DNA of 30,997 bases from Marvinbryantia sp. (GCA_016297895.1 JAEDFS010000023.1:1-30997); one strand, 5' to 3'. Numbered from the stretch's first letter, positions 15,704 to 23,866 are shown. Made by a program: numbers and translations. Notes: generated by a model not told the origin, from the letters alone.

Positions 15704-16822
15704 ATGTTTGCCAACAATGAAAAAATATCGCTTCGCCAGCTTCGCAAAGTGTTGATTCTGGACTGGATAGGAAAATTGTTTCTTCTTCTGCCCATTCTTT
15801 TACAGCCCCTTAACGGAAGGGAAAAGATGGGAGCACTGGTCCTTGGGATCCTGGCTGCAGTTGTCTACGGAGCGGTGGTAGGGAGTGTGGCAGTTAAGAT
15901 CAATGGAACATTTACAGGCTATGTCAGGGAGCGGATGGGAAAACTGGCTGCGGGGACAGTGGGAATCCTGTTTTTTCTATATCTCCTTCTGAATATGGTC
16001 TACCTTGCCCAGGCAGTGGGAGAACTGTGCAGAGTGTTTCTTCTTCCGGAGAGCAGGCCTGTGGTGAGCGGATTCATGTATCTTCTGGCAGGCCTGGCAG
16101 CTGCAGGGGGCAGTGTTCAGAAACGGGTCAGAGCAGCGGAATGCCTGTTCCCCACAGTGACGCTGCTGCTGATCTTGATGCTTGCGGCAGCGTCAGGGTC
16201 TGTGGAGACCGGACATTTCCTGGAAATATCAGAATATCGGCCGGGCGATGTGTTTCAGAGAAGTTCCTGTGTGTTTGCGGCGTTTGCAGGAATGGGGGTG
16301 GTGCTGTATCTGGTTCCCCATGTGAATACCGGAAAAACCAGGGGAATGACAGGAGCGATTCGGGGAGCTGTACTGATAACCGGAGGATTTCTGCTGGCCG
16401 TGTTTGCCGTAATGACAGGAGCTTTTGGATCAACGGATCTGAACAGACTGGAGTGGCCGGTTCCGGTACTCATGAGCAATGTGAATCTTCCGGGAGAATT
16501 CCTGCAGAGATGGGATGTGGTGTTCCTGGCGGTGCTTTTGATGGCTCTTTTGATGGCTTCCGGGACGGGGATTCATTATATGTCCAGGGTCCTGGGAGAA
16601 TTGTTTCCGAAGGTGGAAGAAGAGGGGCTTAAGAAATACAGTGCGGGAATTGCTGCGGTGGTGCTGCTTATCTCCGGAAATTATCAGACGATGGAGAAGC
16701 TGTTTGTCAGATGGGCGCTTTGTGCGGTGATGCCGTTTCTTGCGGCGTTTCCCATTCTTCTTTGGGTAATGGAAAGGGTGAAAAGAGGATGGATCGGAAA
16801 AGAAGAAAAAGAGTCGGAATGA
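15704..16822 (+). CDS. GerB-family spore germination permease, B subunit
   Basis: A 372-aa protein with about ten hydrophobic spans, the normal size and shape of the amino-acid-permease-like B subunit of GerA-type receptors. The opening KISLRQLRKVLILDWIGKLF and GHFLEISEYRPGDVFQRSS fit the family. ATG 15704 is preceded by AAGGAG; it starts just after the A-subunit stop. The C-subunit gene begins inside its last 34 nt. In Bacillus the B subunit binds the germinant; the ligand here is unknown. Confidence 0.88.
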   Translation: MFANNEKISLRQLRKVLILDWIGKLFLLLPILLQPLNGREKMGALVLGILAAVVYGAVVGSVAVKINGTFTGYVRERMGKLAAGTVGILFFLYLLLNMVYLAQAVGELCRVFLLPESRPVVSGFMYLLAGLAAAGGSVQKRVRAAECLFPTVTLLLILMLAAASGSVETGHFLEISEYRPGDVFQRSSCVFAAFAGMGVVLYLVPHVNTGKTRGMTGAIRGAVLITGGFLLAVFAVMTGAFGSTDLNRLEWPVPVLMSNVNLPGEFLQRWDVVFLAVLLMALLMASGTGIHYMSRVLGELFPKVEEEGLKKYSAGIAAVVLLISGNYQTMEKLFVRWALCAVMPFLAAFPILLWVMERVKRGWIGKEEKESE

Positions 16823-17298
16823 TCTGTGTGATTTTTTCTGCATTTCTGCTGCTCACCGGCTGTTCTGCCAGGGAACTGGAAGACCGGAAGTTTGTGGAGG
16901 CCATGGAAATAGAATGGAACGGAGAAACGCTGACGGGAGGATTCGGATCATTTCTGGTGGAAGGAAATTCGGTGGAGGAGCTGCAGAAACAGTATCAAAA
17001 CCGGATACCGGAGTATCTGGATCTGGGGCATGTGAAGGTGCTGATCCTGGGGAATAAGCTATTGTCGGATGAGGAGAAGCTGAAAGAAGTTCTGACGGAT
17101 CTGGGAAAAAAGCCGGTGCTGGCCAGAAACATTCTGGTGCTATCCCATGAGTATCAGAGGGAGGAGAGTTTTTTGAATGAACTGGAAGAAAAAGGGATCG
17201 TTCCCGGAGAGTATCTCAGTGATCTCTACAAGAACAATCCCTGTCAGAAACAGAACAGTACGGCTACCATGGGAGAACTGCTGTCCATGATGAAATGA
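16789..17298 (+). CDS. GerC-type germination lipoprotein, truncated
   Basis: A 169-aa lipoprotein with lipobox LLTGC (Cys25) followed by ARELEDRKFVEAMEIEW, the GerC-family opening (GCxxxxELExxxFV). Complete C subunits have about 350-400 residues. This one ends after the N-terminal domain (GHVKVLILGNKLLSDE, then LARNILVLSHEY) at TATMGELLSMMK. The rest of the C-terminal domain is missing, and the opposing gene begins only 12 nt later, so no remnant exists. ATG 16789 overlaps the B-subunit gene. Either a reduced functional subunit or a decaying gene. Confidence 0.82.
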   Translation: MDRKRRKRVGMICVIFSAFLLLTGCSARELEDRKFVEAMEIEWNGETLTGGFGSFLVEGNSVEELQKQYQNRIPEYLDLGHVKVLILGNKLLSDEEKLKEVLTDLGKKPVLARNILVLSHEYQREESFLNELEEKGIVPGEYLSDLYKNNPCQKQNSTATMGELLSMMK

Positions 17299-17310
17299 GA
17301 AAGATTCGGA

Positions 17311-18438
17311 TCAATTTACCCGGATCAGTTCGTATTCGTCATTTCCCAGGCCGATCTTTTTCGCATGGGCGATGCAGGACTTCCAGTTGGTGTCCGGATG
17401 GTTCATATGGAAATGGTCATGATGATCTGCCTCTTCCCGGTGCTCATGGCGATGTTCATCCAGAACACTTCCGCAGATCACCGGCTGGGCATTTACGGCA
17501 TCGGCACAGGCCATATCCAGAGCTACCGGGTCAAAAGAAGCGAACATTCCCACATCCGGTACGATGGGCAGGTCATTTTCTGCGTGACAGTCACAGTTGG
17601 GAGATACATCTATCACAAGGCTGATATGGAAATTGGGCCTTCCGTCAACGACGGCTTTGGAATATTCTGCAATCTTACAGTTCAGGATATCGTTGGCTTC
17701 ATCGGAGGCAGCCTGTACGGCATCTTTGGGACACACACCGATGCACCGTCCGCATCCCACACATTTGCTGTGATCGATGGATGCTTTTTTGTCATTGACA
17801 ACAGCAGCGCTGTGAGCACAGATCCGGCTGCAGGCACCGCATCCGACGCAAGTCTCCTGATCGATGTATGGCTTTCCGGCACTGTGCATTTCCATTTTTC
17901 CGGCACGGGATCCGCAGCCCATACCGATGTTTTTCAGTGTGCCGCCAAAGCCGGTGGCTTCGTGACCTTTGAAATGAGTAAGCGTAAGGAAAATATCCGC
18001 ATCCATAATGGCACGGCCGATCTTGGCTTCTTTTACATATTCTCCGCCCTGTACCGGAACCAGGATATCGTCGGTTCCTTTCAGACCGTCACCGATCAGA
18101 ATGTGGCAGCCGGTAGAGAAGGGAGAAAATCCGTTGACATAAGCGCTCTCGATATGATCCAGAGCATTTTTGCGGCCGCCCACATAAAGCGTGTTGCAGT
18201 CAGTAAGGAAAGGTTTTCCGCCCAGCTCTTTTACAATGTCTACGACAGTTTTTGCGTAGTTGGGACGTAAGAATGCCAGATTTCCCGGTTCTCCGAAGTG
18301 GATCTTGATGGCTGCATATTTGCCTTCAAAATCAATATCCGCGATCCCGGCTTTCTTTATAAGGCGGGTCAGCTTCTGCTGAAGATTGTTATTGTTGCCG
18401 GTCCGAAGATCGGTATAATATACTTTTGATTTTTCCAT
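17311..18438 (-). CDS. DUF362 protein with two 4Fe-4S clusters
   Basis: A 375-aa protein with a DUF362 domain (HFGEPGNLAFLRP near the start, then FLTLTHFKGHEATGFGGTLK and GMGCGSRAGK). It is interrupted by a ferredoxin module with two cysteine sets, CVGCGACSRIC and CVGCGRCIGVC, predicting two 4Fe-4S clusters. After the clusters DUF362 resumes (FASFDPVALDMACADAV), followed by a His-rich stretch (EHRHEHREEADHHDHFH). The enzymatic role of the family is not established. ATG 18438 has AGGAGG just upstream and a strong promoter at 18521-18549. Convergent with the ger operon. Confidence 0.88.
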   Translation of the reverse strand: MEKSKVYYTDLRTGNNNNLQQKLTRLIKKAGIADIDFEGKYAAIKIHFGEPGNLAFLRPNYAKTVVDIVKELGGKPFLTDCNTLYVGGRKNALDHIESAYVNGFSPFSTGCHILIGDGLKGTDDILVPVQGGEYVKEAKIGRAIMDADIFLTLTHFKGHEATGFGGTLKNIGMGCGSRAGKMEMHSAGKPYIDQETCVGCGACSRICAHSAAVVNDKKASIDHSKCVGCGRCIGVCPKDAVQAASDEANDILNCKIAEYSKAVVDGRPNFHISLVIDVSPNCDCHAENDLPIVPDVGMFASFDPVALDMACADAVNAQPVICGSVLDEHRHEHREEADHHDHFHMNHPDTNWKSCIAHAKKIGLGNDEYELIRVN

Positions 18439-18520
18439 AAGAGACCTCCTGCTGATTTCGTTGCGTTTCTGTGCCGGCGGCGCCTGATGGAAACGGGCTG
18501 CTTCACCGGGAGACAGGGTA

Positions 18521-18549
18521 ATTATACAATAGATGGAAAAAGGTGGCAA
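18521..18549 (-). promoter_or_regulatory. Sigma-A promoter of the DUF362 gene
   Basis: On the minus strand, TTGCCA (18549-18544) and perfect TATAAT (18526-18521) are 17 nt apart. Leader about 75 nt. Confidence 0.75.
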
Positions 18550-18623
18550 GTGGAAGTAGGGGTTATAGACCCGGACTGGGGCAGGATCACCAAATAAAAG
18601 TATTTTCTATTTCTGTTCTGATG

Positions 18624-18632
18624 TGTTAAAAT
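18624..18632 (+). promoter_or_regulatory. Extended -10 promoter of the pyrophosphatase gene
   Basis: TGTTAAAAT is an extended -10 box (TGn plus TAAAAT). No convincing -35 box precedes it (TTTCTA at the right distance). The start codon is 50 nt downstream. Confidence 0.5.
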
Positions 18633-18681
18633 AAGAATAGTCCTGATGGATTTTGAAAAAATTTATGAGGAGTTGGCAGAA

Positions 18682-19806
18682 ATGACAGGGAAAAGATATA
18701 AGTGTAAAGCGCTGGTGACAGTTCTGGCAGCTATTAGCGTAGGGACAGGCTGCTTTTTTGCAGAGGGAGCTGCCGCATCCGGTGTGTATGAAGATGAACA
18801 GGAAATGAATGTCATGCTTAACAGAAGCGAGCTGGATGGCCTTGGCGAGATTACGGGGACAATCTATGTGACAGGACATAAAAGCCCGGATTCTGATACA
18901 GTTGGCAGTGCCATCGCATATGCACATTTGCTCAGTGAACTTGGATATGATGCCCAGCCGGTCGTTCTCGGGGACATCAATAACGAGACCAGATATATCT
19001 TAAATGCTGCCGGTTTGGAGACACCGATGGTGTTTCATGATGCAGCAGGATGTAATATGGTTCTGGTGGATCACAGCGAATATACCCAGTCAGCAGAGGG
19101 CATGCGGGATGCCAATATTATCAGCATTATTGATCATCACGCAGACGGAGCAGTAACCACGGCAGGACAGATCATTTATGATGCCAGACCTCTCGGGTCA
19201 ACGGCTACGATCATCTGGCTGCGTTATCGGAACTATGGAGTCACCCCTGATCAGAAAACAGCTCTGGCCATGATGGGGGCGGTACTTTCGGATACAAAGA
19301 ATCTTCAGTCTGAAAGTACTACTTTTGCAGACAGAGAAGCTTTGAAGGATCTGAGTAACCTGGCAGGAGTACAGGATGTGGATGCGTTTTACCGGGATAT
19401 GTATGAGGCATCGATTTCTTATGAGGGAATGACAGATGAAGAGATTTTCTTCAGTGACTATAAAGAATATGAAATTGGAAACACGAAGTATTCCATCGGA
19501 AGTATCAATGCTTATGATGAAGAGAGTGCAAAAGATCTTGCTGAGCGTATGACGGAGGTGTTTCCTTCTGCACTTGCATCGACTGGGATGGATATGACAT
19601 TCGCACAGATCAATGTGCTCCATGATGATCTTTCTTTTACCTGCCTGATTCCTTCAGACGATACTGCAGAGGAGGTACTGGAAGCAGCACTTTCCGACAT
19701 AGCGGTTCATGAAGGAATCTGGTACAGGATTGAACCATATGCATCAAGAAAGAAGGTTGTGGTACCGGCTATCACAAATGTTCTGGAATCCCAACCTGAG
19801 GAGTGA
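18682..19806 (+). CDS. Manganese-dependent inorganic pyrophosphatase with N-terminal export signal
   Basis: A 374-aa DHH/DHHA2 enzyme predicted to split pyrophosphate. Metal-site motifs are GHKSPDSD (His66, Asp70, Asp72), VDHSE (Asp130), and the DHH triad (151-153). The family's C-terminal SRKK substrate clamp is at 355-358. Unlike standard family II enzymes (about 310 aa, cytoplasmic), it starts with a basic segment (KRYKCK), a hydrophobic core (residues 10-27) and AEGAAA, which reads as a signal peptide; Cys24 in VGTGC is only a weak lipobox. ATG 18682 is 9 nt after GAGGAG; an in-frame ATG at 18646 would hide the signal. The synthetase gene follows after 56 nt. Confidence 0.85.
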   Translation: MTGKRYKCKALVTVLAAISVGTGCFFAEGAAASGVYEDEQEMNVMLNRSELDGLGEITGTIYVTGHKSPDSDTVGSAIAYAHLLSELGYDAQPVVLGDINNETRYILNAAGLETPMVFHDAAGCNMVLVDHSEYTQSAEGMRDANIISIIDHHADGAVTTAGQIIYDARPLGSTATIIWLRYRNYGVTPDQKTALAMMGAVLSDTKNLQSESTTFADREALKDLSNLAGVQDVDAFYRDMYEASISYEGMTDEEIFFSDYKEYEIGNTKYSIGSINAYDEESAKDLAERMTEVFPSALASTGMDMTFAQINVLHDDLSFTCLIPSDDTAEEVLEAALSDIAVHEGIWYRIEPYASRKKVVVPAITNVLESQPEE

Positions 19807-19862
19807 TGACCAGGCATAAAGAGGTCATATATAATAATCATTTACGAGGAGGCCGCTTCCCC

Positions 19863-20852
19863 ATGATCACACTGAACGATTATCTTTACTCCGGAGATAC
19901 GATCCTGAGAATCCTGAAAAACTACATAGAAGATCTGCGAAATGAGGCAAAAACAACCCGCAATGAGATGGATCTTGCGCACTGCAATTTTCTTATTCAG
20001 ATCATGGAGCTTTTGGAGCATAATGATTTCCTGACGGCCCAGTCGCAGAAGATCCGTGAATTTTATAAATATATGGCGAAGGAGTATCCGTTTCTGGCTT
20101 TTACCTTCAGGGGCAGAATCAAATCGCTTATTCGGGCTGAGGAAAAGTTTAATGGATATATTGTAGAGTATATTTACGACTATTATATGAAAAACGGAAC
20201 CTATCCGCCGATGGCAGATCTGAAGAACAGGCTGAGCTGCTTTAGGGATTTTATTGCATATCGGATCGTGGTTTCCATGCCCAGGTGCCATCTTAAGAAG
20301 GGGCAGAACATTGAAGAAGAGGAACTGAAATATATCTATCAGATTGCCAATAAGCTGCCCGGGTTCCTGGAGGAGCGGGGTTTTACTGCGGAATCGGCCC
20401 AGGGCATGAAGGAGAGTACATCTCCTCTTCTCAATAATGAGGTGAAGCCTTATTACAGAGACTATATCTGCCATACCAGTGAGTATGGATATCAGTCTCT
20501 TCATATCACATTCTATGACAACAGTTCCAGATCATATATGGAAGTGCAGCTGCGGACAAAACGGATGGATGATGTGGCGGAGATCGGACAGGCCAATCAC
20601 CTGGGCTATGAAAAGCGTCAGGAGAATGAGCGGGCCAGAAGAGATGCCGTTCCTGTGGGAGAGTGCGTTTATTTTGATGAGGCATATGAGAGGGGAATGC
20701 GTCTTTTGCAGCTGAATCTGGCAGAACTGGATGTGAATATGTTTGCGGCAGTGGATAACAGTCTCATCAATGATGGCTGCGGGCTGTACCGGGGACGGCT
20801 GATCCTTCCCTATGAGCATCTGTCCCGTTTCCAGAATGATCTGATTGATTGA
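19863..20852 (+). CDS. RelA/SpoT-type nucleotide pyrophosphokinase domain protein
   Basis: A 329-aa protein with a RelA/SpoT synthetase core. It has FRGRIKSLIRAEEKF (substrate lysine/arginine loop), RDFIAYRIVV with Asp129, EYGYQSLHITF with Tyr210 (guanine-stacking tyrosine of RelA), and MEVQLRT with Glu227, then AEIGQANHLGYEK. All the classic catalytic positions seem present, so (p)ppGpp or related synthesis is plausible. There is no HD hydrolase, TGS or ACT domain. The first ~75 residues form a helical region. ATG 19863 has GAGGAGG 10 nt upstream. It probably shares a transcript with the pyrophosphatase. It is longer than typical small alarmone synthetases (about 200-260 aa). Confidence 0.8.
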   Translation: MITLNDYLYSGDTILRILKNYIEDLRNEAKTTRNEMDLAHCNFLIQIMELLEHNDFLTAQSQKIREFYKYMAKEYPFLAFTFRGRIKSLIRAEEKFNGYIVEYIYDYYMKNGTYPPMADLKNRLSCFRDFIAYRIVVSMPRCHLKKGQNIEEEELKYIYQIANKLPGFLEERGFTAESAQGMKESTSPLLNNEVKPYYRDYICHTSEYGYQSLHITFYDNSSRSYMEVQLRTKRMDDVAEIGQANHLGYEKRQENERARRDAVPVGECVYFDEAYERGMRLLQLNLAELDVNMFAAVDNSLINDGCGLYRGRLILPYEHLSRFQNDLID

Positions 20853-20860
20853 GATTGGTA

Positions 20861-20890
20861 TTGACTCTGGGGCAGCTGCAAGTGTATCAT
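20861..20890 (+). promoter_or_regulatory. Sigma-A promoter of the MATE gene
   Basis: TTGACT (20861-20866) and TATCAT (20885-20890) are 18 nt apart, leaving a leader of about 30 nt before ATG 20927. Confidence 0.65.
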
Positions 20891-20926
20891 GTTCAGGAAT
20901 AATTTACGATAGATAAGAGGGGTTCT

Positions 20927-22276
20927 ATGGAAAAAAATCTAACCAGGGGCAGTGTGTTCAAAACCATCATTTCTTTTTCTTTGCCGTTTCTTTTGTCTTA
21001 TTTTCTGCAGACTCTGTATGGAATGGCGGATCTGTTTCTTATCGGGCAGTTTAACGGAGTGGACAGCACGACTGCCGTGTCCATCGGAAGTCAGGTCATG
21101 CATATGCTGACTGTTATGATCGTGGGACTTGCCATGGGTTCTACCGTTATGATCGGAAAAGCGGTGGGGGCAGATCAGAGAGAGGAAATTTCCGCTGCGG
21201 TGGGAAATACGGTTACCCTGTTTATGGGGGTATCTGCGGTTCTGACGGTGGTTCTCCTTGTGATGGTGAAAACCATCGTCTCTGTGATGTCTACTCCGGA
21301 AGAAGCGGTTCGGGGGACGGTGGCTTACCTGACCATTTGTTTTATGGGCATTCCGTTTATTACAGCGTATAACATCATCAGTTCTGTTTTCAGAGGCATG
21401 GGGGATTCCAAAAGCCCCATGTATTTTGTGGCCATCGCCTGTGCAGCCAATATTGTACTGGATCTTCTATTTATCGGCGTGCTGGGTATGGGACCGGCAG
21501 GAGCGGCGCTTGGCACTACGCTGTCCCAGACCATCAGTGTGGCGATATCTCTGTGGATTATCATGAAGAAGCAGAAGGGTCTGTCTCTTCGGAAAACAGA
21601 TCTTCGTCCGCAGAAAAACAGAATGGCGGCTTTGCTGAAAGTGGGACTTCCTGTGGCATTTCAGGATGGATTTATTCAGATCGCATTTATTGTGATCACT
21701 GTGATTGCCAACCAGAGGGGGTTAAACGATGCCGCTGCAGTAGGGATTGTGGAAAAGATCATCGGAATTCTGTTCCTGGTGCCTTCCTCCATGCTCTCAA
21801 CGGTATCTGCGCTGTGTGCCCAGAATATCGGTGCCGGGCGTCACGACCGGGCAAAAAAGACGCTGATGTTTGCGGTGCTGATCTGTGTATCCTTTGGGCT
21901 TTTGTCGGTCAGCGTGATGCAGCTGGCAGCGGAGCCGTTTGTGGGGCTGTTTACGGAAGACGGGGATGTGATCCGCCTGGGAAGCCAGTATATGCGGGGA
22001 TATGTGTGGGACTGCATCCTGGCGGGAACGCATTTCTGTTTCAGCGGATACTTCTGTGCCTATGGGCTGTCGCTGATCTCGTTCCTTCACAACATTGCAT
22101 CCATCACCCTGGCAAGGATCCCACTGGCATATCTGGCATCCACCTGCTTTCCGGATACGCTGTTTCCCATGGGATTGGCTACCACAGCCGGTTCCGGACT
22201 GTCCGTGATGATCTGTATCGGTGTATTCCTGTGGCTGGAACGGGGAAAAAGAAAGGATCTGCCCCGTCCTGCCTGA
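20927..22276 (+). CDS. MATE-family multidrug/metabolite exporter
   Basis: A 449-aa protein with twelve predicted membrane spans in two similar halves, the usual MATE size. The opening GSVFKTIISFSLPFLLSYFL followed by YGMADLFLIGQFNG and SVFRGMGDSKSPM (first half), and GLPVAFQDGFIQIAF with ALCAQNIGAGRHDRA (second half) are typical of the DinF/NorM-like clostridial group. These are cation-coupled antiporters; substrates are not predictable. It has its own promoter and a GAGGGG ribosome site. Convergent with a small gene 13 nt away. Confidence 0.92.
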   Translation: MEKNLTRGSVFKTIISFSLPFLLSYFLQTLYGMADLFLIGQFNGVDSTTAVSIGSQVMHMLTVMIVGLAMGSTVMIGKAVGADQREEISAAVGNTVTLFMGVSAVLTVVLLVMVKTIVSVMSTPEEAVRGTVAYLTICFMGIPFITAYNIISSVFRGMGDSKSPMYFVAIACAANIVLDLLFIGVLGMGPAGAALGTTLSQTISVAISLWIIMKKQKGLSLRKTDLRPQKNRMAALLKVGLPVAFQDGFIQIAFIVITVIANQRGLNDAAAVGIVEKIIGILFLVPSSMLSTVSALCAQNIGAGRHDRAKKTLMFAVLICVSFGLLSVSVMQLAAEPFVGLFTEDGDVIRLGSQYMRGYVWDCILAGTHFCFSGYFCAYGLSLISFLHNIASITLARIPLAYLASTCFPDTLFPMGLATTAGSGLSVMICIGVFLWLERGKRKDLPRPA

Positions 22277-22289
22277 TCTGAAACGCAGA

Positions 22290-22487
22290 TTACGGATCTG
22301 CTTCTTCATCCGGCATCTGAGGCGGACGATAAGGGTACAGCTCTTCGTAAGATTCCAGATCCGCCTGGCTTATCGTCCCGGATGGAATCAGACCGGTACA
22401 GTCCATGGATGATGCTGCAGGACCAAGGTAATCACCGGAATCAATGATGTGTTGGTTTGTGGTATCTGCTTTCTTTTTGGTGGTCAT
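22290..22487 (-). CDS. Small conserved-looking protein of unknown function (65 aa)
   Basis: A 65-aa soluble, acidic protein beginning MTTKKKADTTNQHIIDSGDY and ending in a proline-rich tail (YPYRPPQMPDEEADP). The ATG at 22487 has a well-placed AAGGAG 8 nt upstream, and the opposite strand has no competing gene, which argues that it is real. There is no signal peptide, membrane span or cysteine cluster (one Cys in SSMDCTG). I do not recognise a family. Upstream lies a 435-nt AT-rich region with degenerate repeats. Confidence 0.6.
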   Translation of the reverse strand: MTTKKKADTTNQHIIDSGDYLGPAASSMDCTGLIPSGTISQADLESYEELYPYRPPQMPDEEADP

Positions 22488-22634
22488 GTCAATTCTCCTT
22501 TTTGCTGTTAATCTGTGCAGATTTCGGGATTTTTATTCCGTTGCTTGCAGCGGGGTCTTTGATTGGGCCTATATAAAAAAATATTTCTGAGAGATACAAA
22601 TTCTCATGTAAAACGGAAGAATTTTTGGCTTTTT

Positions 22635-22788
22635 GTATCTATGTAGAAAAAATTTGTTGTGAGACCCGGAGTTTCCCTGATTTTGAGTATCTTTGAACAA
22701 CATTTTTTTGCAGTGACCCAAAGTGGCTGATTTTATCTGTTATTTCATAGCTTTTTGTATCTTTTACGTATTTTTTTCGTATAGACCC
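22635..22788 (-). repeat. Three degenerate direct repeats in an AT-rich intergenic region
   Basis: The 435-nt gap between 22487 and 22923 has no gene. On the plus strand it carries three copies of GTATCT, a T/A-rich spacer and GACCC: 22635-22667 (22-nt spacer), 22687-22719 (22 nt) and 22757-22788 (21 nt). Spacers contain runs of six or seven A or T. Two copies are also preceded by GCTTTTT. On the minus strand, the sense of the 65-aa gene, each unit reads GGGTC...AGATAC. Function unknown; a set of protein-binding sites or a decayed repeat is possible. Confidence 0.55.
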
Positions 22789-22858
22789 AAATGCTTTGAA
22801 TGGTTTCCATGCACGGTGAATCGGAAACCGGCATGTCCTGTATCCGATGTGCGGCCTC

Positions 22859-22888
22859 TTGTCCAATGCGGTATCATTGTGTTATACT
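22859..22888 (+). promoter_or_regulatory. Sigma-A promoter of the DUF445 gene
   Basis: TTGTCC (22859-22864) and TATACT (22883-22888), 18 nt apart, with TG one base before the -10 (extended -10, TGTTATACT). Confidence 0.6.
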
Positions 22889-22922
22889 CTTTGAAAAGCG
22901 GTTGAAATCATGGAGGATGAAT

Positions 22923-23816
22923 ATGATAGAGATAGAATGGATCGCAGCACCGGTCATCGGCGGTCTGATCGGTCTGATCACAAATGGAATTGCATTAAAA
23001 ATGCTCTTTCGTCCGTTTCATCCGGTGAAGATCGGAAAATGGACGCTGCCGTTTACACCGGGACTGATACCCAAAGAACAGGGACGGATCGCCAAAGCCA
23101 TCGGTAAGGTGGTGGGAGACGAACTGCTGGATACGGGAACGCTGCAGCAGGCACTGGCTTCGGAAAGTCTGCATCAGTCTTTGAACCGGAAGATTGACAA
23201 TGTAATCGAAGAGCTGGGCCACGAAACAAGAAGTGTCGGAGAGGTTTTAGAGGAAAAGGGTGTTCGAAGTACGGCAGATCTTGCGGTCGCTTATGTGGGA
23301 GAACATCTGCCGTGCTATGTGACCGATCGGTTAATTGAACAAGGCGTGGGAGAGACTTTGCTGGATCGTGCGATGGAAGAGGTAATGGGAAACTTAAGTC
23401 CTATGATCGCAGTTATGGCAGGATCGGCAATAGCCGGTTCAAGGGCAGGCATTCTTGAAAAAATGAATGAACTGATCGAAGAACAGTGTCCGGAGATCAT
23501 CAGCGGATATCTGGATCAGGAAGTTCAGTCCTGGATGGACAGGCCCATGAAAGAAGTAGGAGTTTTCCTGTGGGACAAAAAAGAAATCATCAAGGGAAAA
23601 ATCTGGGAGGCATATCTTCAGATTCTGGAGAAAAAATCTGCGGGATTTTTGAAGAAACTGGATGTATCGGCCATCGTGGAGGAAAGAATCAATCAGTTTG
23701 ATATGCAGGAACTGGAAAACATGATCATGGAGATTGCCAGAAAAGAGCTTCATGCCCTGGTATGGATCGGTGGGCTGTTGGGCATGGTGATCGGGTTTGT
23801 GAATGTGTTGTTTTAA
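22923..23816 (+). CDS. DUF445 family membrane protein
   Basis: A 297-aa protein. An N-terminal membrane span (IAAPVIGGLIGLITNGIALK) is followed by the family motif MLFRPFHPVKIGKWTLPFTP and GLIPKEQGRIAKAIG, a long helical middle, and a C-terminal span (LVWIGGLLGMVIGFVNVLF). This hairpin-like layout with hydrophobic ends is typical of DUF445 (YheB/YtjQ-like) proteins, whose role is not established. ATG 22923 follows GGAGG (22912-22916) by 6 nt; the frame is open further upstream without a site. A strong terminator follows. Confidence 0.85.
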   Translation: MIEIEWIAAPVIGGLIGLITNGIALKMLFRPFHPVKIGKWTLPFTPGLIPKEQGRIAKAIGKVVGDELLDTGTLQQALASESLHQSLNRKIDNVIEELGHETRSVGEVLEEKGVRSTADLAVAYVGEHLPCYVTDRLIEQGVGETLLDRAMEEVMGNLSPMIAVMAGSAIAGSRAGILEKMNELIEEQCPEIISGYLDQEVQSWMDRPMKEVGVFLWDKKEIIKGKIWEAYLQILEKKSAGFLKKLDVSAIVEERINQFDMQELENMIMEIARKELHALVWIGGLLGMVIGFVNVLF

Positions 23817-23820
23817 GGAA

Positions 23821-23858
23821 AAAGACCAAAGGCTGGAAGGAGCTTTTGGTCTTTTAAA
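23821..23858. terminator. Bidirectional intrinsic terminator
   Basis: AAAGACCAAAGGCT (23821-23834) pairs with AGCTTTTGGTCTTT (23841-23854), 14 pairs with one G-U, around a 6-nt loop. There are T-rich ends on both strands, serving the DUF445 gene and the opposing membrane protein gene. Confidence 0.88.
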
Positions 23859-23866
23859 CATATGTA

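Noticed and set aside
17365..18270. A 301-codon plus-strand open frame opposite the DUF362 gene
   Set aside because: It is antisense to a gene with two clear 4Fe-4S cysteine sets and a strong promoter; the frame shows no recognisable domain.
22285..22301. Hairpin GCAGAT-TACGG-ATCTGC between MATE and the 65-aa gene as a terminator
   Set aside because: The stem is only 6 pairs and is followed by TTCTTC rather than a T-tract, so I could not support it.
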